This document shows, piece by piece, positions 1-8,677 of a stretch of DNA of 64,000 nucleotides (position 1 is its first letter; each line of letters begins with the position of its first letter). Made by a program: the position numbers and the translations under genes. Under the pieces are notes generated by a model. It saw only the letters and a list, made by a program, of their open reading frames with translations, did not search any database and had not been told where the DNA came from. Origin of the DNA: Amycolatopsis umgeniensis (GTDB lineage Bacteria; Actinomycetota; Actinomycetes; Mycobacteriales; Pseudonocardiaceae). The stretch spans positions 6,324,001 to 6,388,000 of the forward strand of contig NZ_JACHMX010000001.1 in the NCBI RefSeq assembly GCF_014205155.1, in the 5' to 3' direction.

Positions 1-878
1 TCCGCCTGGCGGACCAGGGTCATGTAGGTGTCCTCGAGCGACGCCCGCCGGACCTCGAGGTCGCCGATGGCGTCCCCGTGCTGTTTGAACAGTTCGTGCA
101 CGTACTTCGTCGATTCCGTGGTCGAGTGCACGAATCGCTGGCCGTCCAGCGTCCAGCGCACCTCGGCTTCGCCGGCGATCTGCCTGCTCAGCGCGTCGGC
201 GGAACCGTCGGCCACGATCCGGCCGTGGTTCAGGATCAGGATCCGGTCCGCCAGTTTCTCGGCCTCGTCGAGGTCGTGCGTGGTGAGCAGGATCGTCGTG
301 TCGTCGTCATCGGTCAGCCGGTGCACGAGTTCGTGGAACTCGCGCCGCGCCTCCGGGTCCAGTCCGGCTGTCGGCTCGTCGAGGAACAGCAGTTCCGGAC
401 GGCCGACGATGCCGATCGCGACGTCGAGACGGCGCCGCTGCCCGCCCGAAAGCATCCGGACCCGCTTGTCCGCGTGCGCGGTCAGCCCGACCGCGGCGAT
501 CAGCTCGTCCGGATCCCACGGCCGCTTGATGCGGTCGGTGGAGTACGGCGCGTAGTAGCCGCCCAGATGCTCCAGAAGCTCCCGCACACGCCATTTCGCG
601 TGGTCGCGCCAGGCCTGGAGGACGACCCCCAGCCGCGCCCTCCAGTTCTCGTCCGCGTGCGCCGGGTCGACGCCCAGCACGCTGACCTCGCCCTCCGACC
701 GCATCCGGAAGCCTTCGAGGATCTCGATCGTCGTGGTCTTGCCCGCGCCGTTCGGCCCCAGCAGGCAGATCACCTCGCCCCGGTGCGCGGTGAAGTCGAC
801 GCCGTGGAGGACGTCGTTCGTGCCGTAGCGCATCCGGAGATCTTTGACGGACATCATCACGTCTTGTGGATCTCTCAT
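1..878 (-). CDS. ABC transporter ATP-binding protein, multidrug/daunorubicin-resistance type (3' end off the window)
   Basis: This is the ATPase subunit of an ABC transporter; about 292 residues are present and the C-terminus runs off the left edge. The translation shows Walker A (GPNGAGKTT), the signature LSGGQRRRLDVA, Walker B (LLFLDEPTAGLDPEARR) and the switch histidine in TTHDLDEA. This order and the GLDP stretch fit the DrrA-like drug or lipid exporters that pair with a separate ABC-2 permease, which would lie to the left. The ATG at 878 begins MRDPQDVMMSVKDL. The gene is divergent from cobG, and a palindrome at 908-929 sits just upstream, so a small regulator probably controls it. The substrate cannot be told from the sequence. 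Confidence 0.9.
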   Translation of the reverse strand, partial: MRDPQDVMMSVKDLRMRYGTNDVLHGVDFTAHRGEVICLLGPNGAGKTTTIEILEGFRMRSEGEVSVLGVDPAHADENWRARLGVVLQAWRDHAKWRVRELLEHLGGYYAPYSTDRIKRPWDPDELIAAVGLTAHADKRVRMLSGGQRRRLDVAIGIVGRPELLFLDEPTAGLDPEARREFHELVHRLTDDDDTTILLTTHDLDEAEKLADRILILNHGRIVADGSADALSRQIAGEAEVRWTLDGQRFVHSTTESTKYVHELFKQHGDAIGDLEVRRASLEDTYMTLVRQA

Positions 879-907
879 TGGTCACCCCCATCTCAGTGCT
901 GCGATTG

Positions 908-929
908 AATGTAGCACACCTACTACATT
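908..929. promoter_or_regulatory. Inverted repeat, candidate operator for the ABC transporter gene
   Basis: AATGTAG and CTACATT form perfect 7-bp arms around an 8-bp spacer, 30 bp upstream of the ABC ATPase start. Palindromes of this sort upstream of DrrA-like exporters usually bind PadR, TetR or MarR repressors. The regulator itself is not in the window, so the role is inferred. Confidence 0.5.
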
Positions 930-964
930 CGATCTGAGAGATACTTCCGTCCGAGGCGGCCATC

Positions 965-970
965 TACAGT
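965..970 (+). promoter_or_regulatory. Candidate -10 element for leaderless cobG transcription
   Basis: TACAGT fits the TANNNT consensus of actinobacterial housekeeping promoters and ends 6 bases before the cobG ATG. There is no ribosome binding site in between, so the transcript would be leaderless. The -35 region is weak. No cobalamin riboswitch is seen in front of this operon. Confidence 0.4.
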
Positions 971-976
971 GAGCGC

Positions 977-2074
977 ATGTCCACGAGCGCGCGTGTCCGA
1001 GCCGACGCGTGCCCCGGTGTTTTCGCCACGCACGACGCCGCCGACGGTCCGCTCGCCCGGGTCCGGCTGCCCGGCGGCGCCATCACCGACGTGCGGCTCA
1101 GGGCACTCGCGGACGCCGCCGACGACCTCGGGGACGGCGCTCTCCACCTGACTTCCCGCGGCAACGTCCAGCTTCGTGGCGTCACCCGTCCCGGTCTCGC
1201 GGCCAGGCTTTCCGTGGCCGGGCTTCTGCCCTCGCCGTCGCACGAACGCGTCCGCAACATCCTCGCCTCGCCCCTGAGCGACGTCGCCCAACGTCTCGCC
1301 CCCGCCCTCGACCAGGCCCTGTGCGCTGTTCCCGAACTGGCCGGGCTCCCCGGACGGTTCCTCTTCGCCCTCGACGGCGGTCGCGGTGACGTCGCGGGCG
1401 AGGGCGCCGACGTCTGCTGGCGCGACGGCGCGCTGCTGCTCGACGGCGAAGACACGGGCCTGCGTGTCGCCGCGGAGCACGCCGTCGAGGCGCTGATCTC
1501 GGTCGCGCGCGCTTTCCTGCGAGCACGGGGAACGGCCTGGCGAGTCAGCGAACTCTCCGACACGGCACCACTTCTCCGGGGCATACCAGGCGAAAGCGAG
1601 GAACCACGGACCTTCGCGACGAACCCCGGCCTGCCCATCGGCCCGATCGGCGACGCGATCGGGGTCGCCCCGGTCCTCGGCCGCCTGACTTCCGCGCAGG
1701 CACGCAAGATCGCCGACGCGGGAAACGCGGTGATCACCCCGTGGCGCTCGATCCTGGTCCGCGGTCCTTTGGAAGCGGACGCCGGGCTGGTCACCGATCC
1801 GGACTCGCCGTCGCTCGGGATCAGCGCCTGTATCGGACGTCCGGGCTGCGCGAAGTCGCTCGCCGACGTCCGGGCCGACGCGGCGCGGATCGGCCGGAGC
1901 CCGAGGGCCCATTTCGCCGGATGTGGACGCCGGTGCGGAAAACCCGCGCGCGAGCACGTCGACGTGCTCGCGACGGAGGACGGTTACCTGGTCGACGGGG
2001 CGTTCGTCCCGGTCGGTGCACTGGCCAGGACGTTGGCGCAGAAGGGCAGTGCCGAAGTGAAGGGACAGCAGTGA
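977..2074 (+). CDS. cobG: Precorrin-3B synthase CobG
   Basis: CobG is the monooxygenase of the aerobic B12 pathway that converts precorrin-3A to precorrin-3B, allowing later ring contraction. The 365-residue protein has the nitrite/sulfite-reductase ferredoxin-like fold signature, with LTSRGNVQLRGV near residue 60. Cysteine clusters for an iron-sulfur centre follow in CIGRPGCAKS and FAGCGRRCGKP near the C-terminus. The ATG at 977 follows a likely leaderless promoter. The stop overlaps the GTG of cobH in a GTGA motif, so the two are translationally coupled. Presence of CobG points to the oxygen-dependent route. Confidence 0.93.
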   Translation: MSTSARVRADACPGVFATHDAADGPLARVRLPGGAITDVRLRALADAADDLGDGALHLTSRGNVQLRGVTRPGLAARLSVAGLLPSPSHERVRNILASPLSDVAQRLAPALDQALCAVPELAGLPGRFLFALDGGRGDVAGEGADVCWRDGALLLDGEDTGLRVAAEHAVEALISVARAFLRARGTAWRVSELSDTAPLLRGIPGESEEPRTFATNPGLPIGPIGDAIGVAPVLGRLTSAQARKIADAGNAVITPWRSILVRGPLEADAGLVTDPDSPSLGISACIGRPGCAKSLADVRADAARIGRSPRAHFAGCGRRCGKPAREHVDVLATEDGYLVDGAFVPVGALARTLAQKGSAEVKGQQ

Positions 2075-2694
2075 TCGACTACCTCCGCGACGGTGCCGAG
2101 ATCTACCGGCATTCGTTCGCCACCATCCGCGAGGAGGCGGATCTCGCGATCCTGCCCGACGACGTCGCGGTGCTGGCCGTGCGGATGATCCACGCCTGCG
2201 GGATGGTCGACCTGGTCGACGACCTCCGCTACAGCCTGGACGTCGTCGAGTCCGGCCGTGCGGCGCTCGAAGCGGGCGCGCCGATCCTCTGTGACGCCAA
2301 CATGATCGCCTCCGGGGTGACCCGCAAACGCTTGCCCTCGGCCAACGAGGTGCTGTGCACGCTCTCCGATCCGAAGGTGCCGGGGCTGGCCGAGCGGATG
2401 GGCACCACCCGCTCCGCGGCCGCGCTGGAGCTGTGGCGCGACAAGCTGCCCGGTTCCGTGGTGGCGATCGGCAACGCGCCCACCGCGCTGTTCCGCCTGC
2501 TGGAACTGCTCGACGAGGGGGCCGGCGCCCCGGCGGCGATCATCGGTGTCCCGGTGGGTTTCGTCGGCGCCGTCGAGTCCAAAGTGGAGCTCGCGCACCG
2601 GGCGCCCGCGCCGTATCTGGTGGTGCACGGACGCCGTGGCGGCAGCGCCATGGCCGTCGCCGCGATCAACGCGATGGCGAGTGAGGTCGAATGA
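2071..2694 (+). CDS. cobH: Precorrin-8X methylmutase CobH
   Basis: CobH moves the C11 methyl group to C12, turning precorrin-8X into hydrogenobyrinic acid. The 207-residue product starts VIDYLRDGAEIYRHSFATIREEADL and carries the family blocks RMIHACGMVDLVDDL (with the conserved His), GAPILCDANMIASGV, and GVPVGFVGAVESK. Length is normal for the family. The GTG start at 2071 overlaps the cobG stop (GTGA), and its own stop overlaps the next ATG (ATGA). These overlaps make a tight cobG-cobH-cobIJ operon. Confidence 0.95.
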   Translation: MIDYLRDGAEIYRHSFATIREEADLAILPDDVAVLAVRMIHACGMVDLVDDLRYSLDVVESGRAALEAGAPILCDANMIASGVTRKRLPSANEVLCTLSDPKVPGLAERMGTTRSAAALELWRDKLPGSVVAIGNAPTALFRLLELLDEGAGAPAAIIGVPVGFVGAVESKVELAHRAPAPYLVVHGRRGGSAMAVAAINAMASEVE

Positions 2695-4196
2695 GCGGGC
2701 TCGGGAAACTCTGGGGTGTCGGGCTCGGGCCCGGTGACCCCGAACTGATGACGGTCAAGGCCGCGCGGCTGATCGGCGAGGCCGACGTCATCGCCTACCA
2801 CAGCGCGCGGCACGGCCGGAGCATCGCGCGTTCGGTCGCCGAGCCGTACCTGCGGGACGGCCAGCTCGAGGAGAAGCTGGTCTACCCGGTCACCACCGAG
2901 ACCACCGACCACCCCGGCGGTTACGAAGGCGCCATCGCCGATTTCTACGAGCTCAGCGCGAAAAGGCTCGCCGAACATCTCGACGCCGGACGCGACGTGG
3001 TCGTGCTCTGCGAAGGCGACCCGTTCTTCTACGGCTCCTACATGTACATGCACGAACGGCTCGCCGACCGCTACGAGGCGACCGTGATCCCCGGCGTGAC
3101 GTCGGTCAGCGCGGCGTCGTCGGTGCTCGGCCGTCCGCTGGTGCAGCGCGACGAGGTCCTCACCATCCTGCCCGGGACGCTGCCCGCGCCGGAACTCGCG
3201 CGACGCCTCGCCGACACGCAGGCCGCGGCGGTCCTCAAACTCGGCCGCACGTTCGGCAACGTCCGCGAGGCGCTGGCCGAAGCCGGGAAGCTGGACGACG
3301 CCTTCTACATCGAACGCGCCACCTGGCAGGCGCAGCGCGTCGAACCGCTCGCCGACGTCGACCCGGACTCGGTGCCGTACTTCTCGCTGGCGTTGCTGCC
3401 CAGCCCGGCCTACGCGTCCCGGCTCGCCGACGAACCGGAGAGCCCGCGCAAGCCCGAAACGCATACCGGTGGCGAGGTCGTGGTCGTCGGCCTGGGCCCG
3501 GCCGGTCCCGGCTGGCTGACCCCCGAGGCGACCGAGGAACTGGCCGCGGCGGAACACATCGTCGGCTACGGCCCGTACGTCGCGCGGGTGCCGCAGCGCG
3601 CGGGCCAGCAGCGGCACGCGTCGGGCAACCGCGTCGAGGCCGAACGCGCCGTCGAGGCGCTGGAACTGGCCGCGAACGGCGCCAAGGTCGCGGTGGTGTC
3701 CTCGGGCGACCCCGGCGTGTTCGCGATGGCGTCGGCGGTGCTGGAGCAGCTCGCCGCCGAGCACGGCACGGGGACGCGCGTACGGATCGTGCCGGGGGTG
3801 ACCGCCGCGCAGGCGGCCGCGTCCCGGGTCGGCGCGCCGCTGGGACACGACTACTGCGTGCTTTCGCTGTCCGACCGGCTCAAGCCGTGGGAGATCATCG
3901 AACGGCGGCTCGACGCGGCGGGGGCGGCGGATCTCGTGCTCGCGTTGTACAACCCGGCGTCCCGCACGCGGACGACGCAGCTCGCGCAGGCCCGCGACGT
4001 CCTGCTCCGGCACCGCGCGCCGGAGACACCGGTGGTCGTCGCCCGCGACGTCGGCGGTCCCGAGGAGGACATCCGCGTGGTCACCCTCGGCACGCTCGAC
4101 CCGGCGTCGGTGGACATGCGCTGCCTCTTGATCGTGGGTTCCTCCAAGACCCGTGCCGAGAACGGAGTGGTCTGGACGCCCCGCAGCTACGAGTGA
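2691..4196 (+). CDS. cobIJ: Fused precorrin-2 C20-methyltransferase / precorrin-3B C17-methyltransferase CobIJ
   Basis: This is two SAM-dependent tetrapyrrole methylases in one 501-residue chain. Residues 1 to about 245 are CobI (VGLGPGDPELMTVKAARLI, then the CEGDPFFYGSYMYMHERL block), adding the C20 methyl. From about residue 260 to 501 is CobJ (VVVGLGPAGPGWLTPEA, SSGDPGVFAMAS, PGVTAAQAAASRVGAPLGHDYCVLSLSD), which methylates C17 and contracts the ring. The fusion is also known in mycobacterial CobIJ. The ATG overlaps the cobH stop. The 3' end overlaps the convergent LuxR-type gene by 10 bp. Confidence 0.95.
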   Translation: MSGLGKLWGVGLGPGDPELMTVKAARLIGEADVIAYHSARHGRSIARSVAEPYLRDGQLEEKLVYPVTTETTDHPGGYEGAIADFYELSAKRLAEHLDAGRDVVVLCEGDPFFYGSYMYMHERLADRYEATVIPGVTSVSAASSVLGRPLVQRDEVLTILPGTLPAPELARRLADTQAAAVLKLGRTFGNVREALAEAGKLDDAFYIERATWQAQRVEPLADVDPDSVPYFSLALLPSPAYASRLADEPESPRKPETHTGGEVVVVGLGPAGPGWLTPEATEELAAAEHIVGYGPYVARVPQRAGQQRHASGNRVEAERAVEALELAANGAKVAVVSSGDPGVFAMASAVLEQLAAEHGTGTRVRIVPGVTAAQAAASRVGAPLGHDYCVLSLSDRLKPWEIIERRLDAAGAADLVLALYNPASRTRTTQLAQARDVLLRHRAPETPVVVARDVGGPEEDIRVVTLGTLDPASVDMRCLLIVGSSKTRAENGVVWTPRSYE

Positions 4197-4816
4197 CGGC
4201 CCAGCCCGGCGTTGCGCGCCTGGCCGAGCAGGATCTCGCGATCGTCCGTGCCGACCTTGGCGTGGATCGACGACATGACGTTGCGCACGGTTTTGGGGAC
4301 GAGCCCCAGCCGTCGCGCGATGTCCGGGATCCTCAGACCGCCGGCCAGCAGGTCGAGGACTTCGTGCTCGCGTGAAGTGAGCTGCGGGAACACCTGGATC
4401 GGCCGCGATTCGCTCAACAGGCCGTAGAGCCGGTTCGCGGCGTGCTCACCGAAGACGACGGCGCCCGCCGCGACACCGTGGATGGCGCGGACGAGGTCTT
4501 CGAGTCCCGCCGTCCTGGCCAGGACGCCGCGGGCGCCGGCGCGCATCGCGGCGACCCAGGTTTCGTTGTCGCCGGGCGGGGTCAGCGCGAGTACGACGGT
4601 TCCCGGCACACGGGACGACACCTCGCGTGTCACGGCGAGTCCGTCGAGCGCGGGTGGGTGAACGGACAGGACGAGGACGTCCGGGCGCAGCACGGTGGCG
4701 TGCCAGACCGCTTCGCGTTCGTCGGAGGTATGGGCGACCACTTCCAGCTCGGAGGACGCGGGCGGCTCGGGGACACCCGCGAAGACCACGCTCACCACTG
4801 GGGTTCGAATCGGCAC
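4187..4816 (-). CDS. LuxR/NarL-family regulator with a degenerate receiver domain
   Basis: The C-terminal third is a clear LuxR-type helix-turn-helix (LTSREHEVLDLLAGGLRIPDIARRLGLVPKTVRNVMSSIHAKVGT). The N-terminal part has the length and pattern of a response-regulator receiver but lacks its chemistry. The usual phospho-acceptor Asp position reads LVLSVHPPALDG, with Ser. The N-terminal acidic pair is replaced by VFAGVP, and the conserved Lys region reads GVLARTAG. It may therefore act without phosphorylation, perhaps through a ligand. The start is uncertain: GTG at 4816 is chosen, with GTG at 4798 or ATG at 4879 possible; none has a good ribosome binding site. It is convergent with cobIJ. Confidence 0.8.
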   Translation of the reverse strand: MPIRTPVVSVVFAGVPEPPASSELEVVAHTSDEREAVWHATVLRPDVLVLSVHPPALDGLAVTREVSSRVPGTVVLALTPPGDNETWVAAMRAGARGVLARTAGLEDLVRAIHGVAAGAVVFGEHAANRLYGLLSESRPIQVFPQLTSREHEVLDLLAGGLRIPDIARRLGLVPKTVRNVMSSIHAKVGTDDREILLGQARNAGLGRHS

Positions 4817-4910
4817 GCCATCGGTTGTAGCGCAGAACTTTTGTACAGTGTCCGGCCGTTTTGGGTGAACAATGACCATTCGATAACGGTTCGACGATCA
4901 GGGGGGCCTG

Positions 4911-7900
4911 GTGCCGAGACGCGAGCGCCCGCTGGGGCCGGGCGACGACGTCGTCGTGAGGTTCGCGGCGGATCTTCGCCTGCTTCGTGAGAAGGCCGGC
5001 GGGCCGACGTACCGGGACCTCGCTTCCCGCGCGGGCTACTCGGCCGCCGCGCTGTCGGAGGCGGCGGGCGGGCGGAAGCTGCCGGGGCTCGCGGTGACGG
5101 TCGCGTATGTCACCGCTTGCGGCGGTGACGTCCCGGTTTGGGAGGACCGCTGGCGTGAGGTCGCCGCCGGACTCGCCGCGGCCGACGGCGAATCCGACGA
5201 CACCGAACTCCCGTACCTGGGCCTGGCCGCGTTCCAGGCGACCGACGCCGCGCGGTTCTTCGGCCGCGAGCGACTGGTCGCGGAGCTGACCGGCAAGCTC
5301 GCGGAACGACGGCTCGTCGGCGTCTTCGGTGCTTCCGGTTCGGGGAAGTCGTCCGTCCTGCGAGCCGGGCTGGCGCCGTCGAGCGAACGTCCTGTCGACC
5401 TTCGCACGCCTGGAGCACATCCACTCGAAGAGGACCGCGCCGTCGCGGGGCGGTTGCTGATCGTCGACCAGTTCGAAGAGCTCTACACGCTCTGCCATGA
5501 CGAAGCCGAGCGCACCGCCTTCATCGACGCGCTGCTGGCGCTCGCCGCCGACGAGCACGGGACCCGGGTCGTCCTCGGTGTCCGCGCGGACTTCTACGGT
5601 CACCTCTGCCGTCACGCGGGTCTCGTGGAGGCGCTCACCGACGCGCAGGTGATGGTCGGCCCGATGACCGCCGACGAACTCCGGACCGCGATCGTCGAAC
5701 CCGCCGTCCGCACGGGCTGCCGGGTCGAGGCGGCACTGGTCACGACGCTCGTCGCCGACGCCACCGGCCAGCCGGCGATGCTCCCGCTGGTTTCGCACGC
5801 GTTGCTGGAAACCTGGCGCCGCCGCCAGGGGATCACGCTGACCATCGCGGCGTACGAGGCCGCGGGCGGGATCCTCAACGCGATCGCGCAGACCGCGGAG
5901 GCGGTCTACACGGATCTGGAGCCGGACGCTCACGCCGTCGTCCGGCAGATCTTCCTGAGGCTGACAGCGCCCGGCGAAGGCACCGAAGACACGAAGCGCC
6001 GCCTCAACCGGCGCGAACTCGACGACGATCCCGCGACGACGGAGGTCCTCGGCCGCCTCGCCGACGCGCGCCTGCTGGTCCTCGACCGCGACGGCGTCGA
6101 GATCGCCCACGAAGCCCTGATCCGCAGCTGGCCCCGGCTGCGCGACTGGCTCGCGGAGGACCGCGAAGGGCATCGGCTGCACCGCCAGCTGGCTGAGGCG
6201 ACCGACCTGTGGGAGAGCCTGGAGCGCGACAAAGGCAGTCTCTACCGCGGCACGCGGCTGGGTCGCGCGGCGGAGTGGGCAGCCAGGGCGCCGGAAGCTT
6301 TGAGCACGCGCGAGCAGGAGTTCCTGCAGGCCGGACTCGACGCCGAAGCCGAGGAGACCGCTGCCGGCCGTAAACGGACGCGAAGGCTGCGAAGGCTCGT
6401 CGCGCTTCTCCACGTACTGCTGATCCTGGCGGTCGTGGCCGTCGTCTACGCCGTCGATGCCGGGAACACCGCGACCGACGAGCGGAACGTGGCGCTCGCG
6501 CGCAAGGCCGTCGTCGACGCGAAGGGATTGCGAGAGTCGAATCCGGCGCTATCGACGCAACTCAGCCTCGCCGCGTACCGGCTCGCGCCGATCCAGGAGA
6601 CCCACGACGGCCTGCTCACGTCCATGGCGGCGCCGTTCGCCACCCGGATGACCTTCGACCCCGGAGACGTCACAGTCGTCCTGAGCGGGCAGCTCATGAT
6701 CACCTCCGACTCCTACCGGGCGACCCGGGTGTGGTCCATCGCCGATTCGCGGCGTCCGGAACTCCTCTCGACGCTGCCCGGTTCGGCGGACGTCCGCGGC
6801 CCGCTGGCGTTCAGCCGGGACGGGCGGGCGCTGGCGACCGTCACGCGCGAGCACGCCGTCCGGCTCTGGGATCTGACCGATCCTCGGCATCCGGTGCGGA
6901 AGGTGGACGTCACCGGTCACCGGGAGGCGGTGCTCTCGGCCGATTTCAGCGCGGACGGCCGCCTGCTCGCCACCGGTTCCGCCGACCGCACCGTCCGGCT
7001 CACCGACGTCTCCGACCCCGGCGCGCCCCGACCGCTCGGCGAGATCCCGGCCGAGCAGCTCGAACGCGCCGTGTTCAGCCCGGACGGCGAACTGCTCGCG
7101 GTCACGAACACGAACTGGACGGCGGAACTCTGGGACGTCACCACGCCGTCCGCGCCGCTGAAGCGCTCCGTCCTCTCCGGGCACAAGGACCTGCAGCTCA
7201 CCCCGGCGTGGAGCCCGGACGGCGAACGGCTGCTCACCACCAGCTGGGATCGCACGGCGAAGCTCTGGGACGTCGCCGATCCGGCGGCGCCGCGTCCGCT
7301 GACGACGTTGACCACCCCGGCCGTGGTCTGGGCGGCCGGGTTCAGCCCGAGCGGCAGGCTCGTGGTGACCGCGGGGGACGACCAGTCCGTCCGCCTGTGG
7401 GACGTCACGGGTCCGGCGAAGGAACTGCCGCCGCTGTCCGGGCACACGAACGCCATCTGGTGGACCGGGTTCACGCCGGACGGCAAGACCATCGTGTCCA
7501 CCAGCGCCGATCGGACCGTCCGGCTGCAGGACGTCGGCGAACTGGCGCTGGCCTCGAGCGCGGGCTGGAACGCCGGCGTGTTCACCGAACAGGGTCGGAT
7601 CCTCGTCACCGCCGGGGACGACGTGCGGCTCTGGGCGATGGACGACCTCCGCGCGCCCAGACAGCTCGCGAAACTCCCCGGCCCGGCCACCGTCACCGCG
7701 GTCGCGCTCAGCCCGGACAGGCGCAGTCTCGCGCTGGCCGCGCACGACGGCGCGGGCGTCGCCGGGACCTTCGTGCTCCAGCGCTGGGACATCAGCGATC
7801 CGACGGCGCCGAAACTGACGGCGTCGACGGAGGTGAAACCCACGTACTCGCTCGCTTTCAGCCCGGACGGCAAGACCTTCGCCTCCGGCCACGACGACGG

Positions 7901-8573
7901 GCCGATCCAGCTCTGGGACGTCGGCGATCCCACGCGGTTCGCCGAACCGCGGGTCCTGCCCGTCGGCGACGGCACGGTGTGGTCGCTCGCGTTCACCCCC
8001 GACGGGCGGACGCTCCTGGGCAGCCAGGGGCTGAGTTCGTCCGCGGTGACCTTGTGGGACGTCACCGATCCCCGGCGGCCGGGTCTGGTGTCGACGCTGC
8101 GGCCCGACGGCGGTGCCCTGTTCAAGATGGCGCTCAGCCCCGACGGGCGCACCGTGGCCGCGGGCAGCAGCGACCGGAACGTCTACCTGTGGGACATCGC
8201 CGATCGCGCGCACGCCGTGCGGCTGGCGAAACTGGGCGGCAATCCCGAAGGTGTCGGGCATCTCGCTTTCGGCCCGACGGGACGCGAACTGGCGACTTCG
8301 GCGTTCCGGACGGTGCGCGTCTGGGATCTCGCCGATCCCCGCAACCCGGTGGAGACCGCGCAGCTCACCGGCTTCGCCGCGACGGTCAACTCGGTGGCCT
8401 ACCGGCAGGACGGGCGGACGCTGGCGATCGGGAGCAGCGGGGTGCAGCTGTGGCAGACGGACGCCGAACGTGTGGGCGAGGAGATCTGCCGGTTGGCGAC
8501 GCCGAGGATCACGAGAGAAGAGTGGGAGAGGTCTTTTCCGGGGCTCGACTACGCGCCACCGTGCGGTTCGTAA
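4911..8573 (+). CDS. HTH - nSTAND1 ATPase - transmembrane - WD40 repeat protein
   Basis: A 1220-residue multidomain protein. Residues about 15-90 resemble an XRE-type helix-turn-helix (FAADLRLLREKAGGPTYRDLASRAGYS). A STAND-class NTPase follows, starting PYLGLAAFQATDAARFFGRE, with Walker A GASGSGKSS near 140 and the Walker B-like LLIVDQFEELYT. One hydrophobic segment (ALLHVLLILAVVAVVYAV) lies near 495-515. The rest is about a dozen WD40 blades with the motif FSPDGxxLATxSxDxTVRLWDV. GTG at 4911 is preceded by AGGGGGG. Such proteins are common in multicellular actinomycetes and cyanobacteria as sensor or conflict-system hubs; the trigger and output are not known. No partner effector is fused or adjacent. 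Confidence 0.88.
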   Translation: MPRRERPLGPGDDVVVRFAADLRLLREKAGGPTYRDLASRAGYSAAALSEAAGGRKLPGLAVTVAYVTACGGDVPVWEDRWREVAAGLAAADGESDDTELPYLGLAAFQATDAARFFGRERLVAELTGKLAERRLVGVFGASGSGKSSVLRAGLAPSSERPVDLRTPGAHPLEEDRAVAGRLLIVDQFEELYTLCHDEAERTAFIDALLALAADEHGTRVVLGVRADFYGHLCRHAGLVEALTDAQVMVGPMTADELRTAIVEPAVRTGCRVEAALVTTLVADATGQPAMLPLVSHALLETWRRRQGITLTIAAYEAAGGILNAIAQTAEAVYTDLEPDAHAVVRQIFLRLTAPGEGTEDTKRRLNRRELDDDPATTEVLGRLADARLLVLDRDGVEIAHEALIRSWPRLRDWLAEDREGHRLHRQLAEATDLWESLERDKGSLYRGTRLGRAAEWAARAPEALSTREQEFLQAGLDAEAEETAAGRKRTRRLRRLVALLHVLLILAVVAVVYAVDAGNTATDERNVALARKAVVDAKGLRESNPALSTQLSLAAYRLAPIQETHDGLLTSMAAPFATRMTFDPGDVTVVLSGQLMITSDSYRATRVWSIADSRRPELLSTLPGSADVRGPLAFSRDGRALATVTREHAVRLWDLTDPRHPVRKVDVTGHREAVLSADFSADGRLLATGSADRTVRLTDVSDPGAPRPLGEIPAEQLERAVFSPDGELLAVTNTNWTAELWDVTTPSAPLKRSVLSGHKDLQLTPAWSPDGERLLTTSWDRTAKLWDVADPAAPRPLTTLTTPAVVWAAGFSPSGRLVVTAGDDQSVRLWDVTGPAKELPPLSGHTNAIWWTGFTPDGKTIVSTSADRTVRLQDVGELALASSAGWNAGVFTEQGRILVTAGDDVRLWAMDDLRAPRQLAKLPGPATVTAVALSPDRRSLALAAHDGAGVAGTFVLQRWDISDPTAPKLTASTEVKPTYSLAFSPDGKTFASGHDDGPIQLWDVGDPTRFAEPRVLPVGDGTVWSLAFTPDGRTLLGSQGLSSSAVTLWDVTDPRRPGLVSTLRPDGGALFKMALSPDGRTVAAGSSDRNVYLWDIADRAHAVRLAKLGGNPEGVGHLAFGPTGRELATSAFRTVRVWDLADPRNPVETAQLTGFAATVNSVAYRQDGRTLAIGSSGVQLWQTDAERVGEEICRLATPRITREEWERSFPGLDYAPPCGS

Positions 8574-8604
8574 CTCTCTCCGTACTAAACATATAGCGCA
8601 TGGG

Positions 8605-8623
8605 GGGACTTGCCACAAGACCC
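8605..8623 (+). promoter_or_regulatory. Candidate rifamycin-associated element (RAE) upstream of helR
   Basis: GGGACTTGCCACAAGACCC matches, as I remember it, the published 19-bp RAE consensus (GGGGCTTGCGGCAAGGCCC) at 15 of 19 positions, including the CTTGC and CAAG cores and the outer GGG/CCC. It lies 54 bp before the helR GTG. The TTGCCA inside it could serve as a -35 element with CAAACT (8635-8640) as -10. RAEs are reported upstream of rifamycin-inducible resistance genes including helR. The match was made by eye. Confidence 0.65.
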
Positions 8624-8677
8624 CGGTCATGCTTCAAACTCACTCGCCGTAGCCGAAACCTGGCGAAATGGGAGTCT

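Noticed and set aside
6549..8630. Very long minus-strand open frame antisense to the WD40 region
   Set aside because: High-GC DNA gives long shadow frames. The plus-strand protein has clear WD40 motifs, while the antisense product is Arg/Gly/His-rich without domains.
8600..8677. Upstream in-frame ATG extending helR by 26 residues
   Set aside because: No ribosome binding site precedes it, the added residues do not look conserved, and it would place the RAE inside the gene. GTG 8678 has GGGAG at the right distance.
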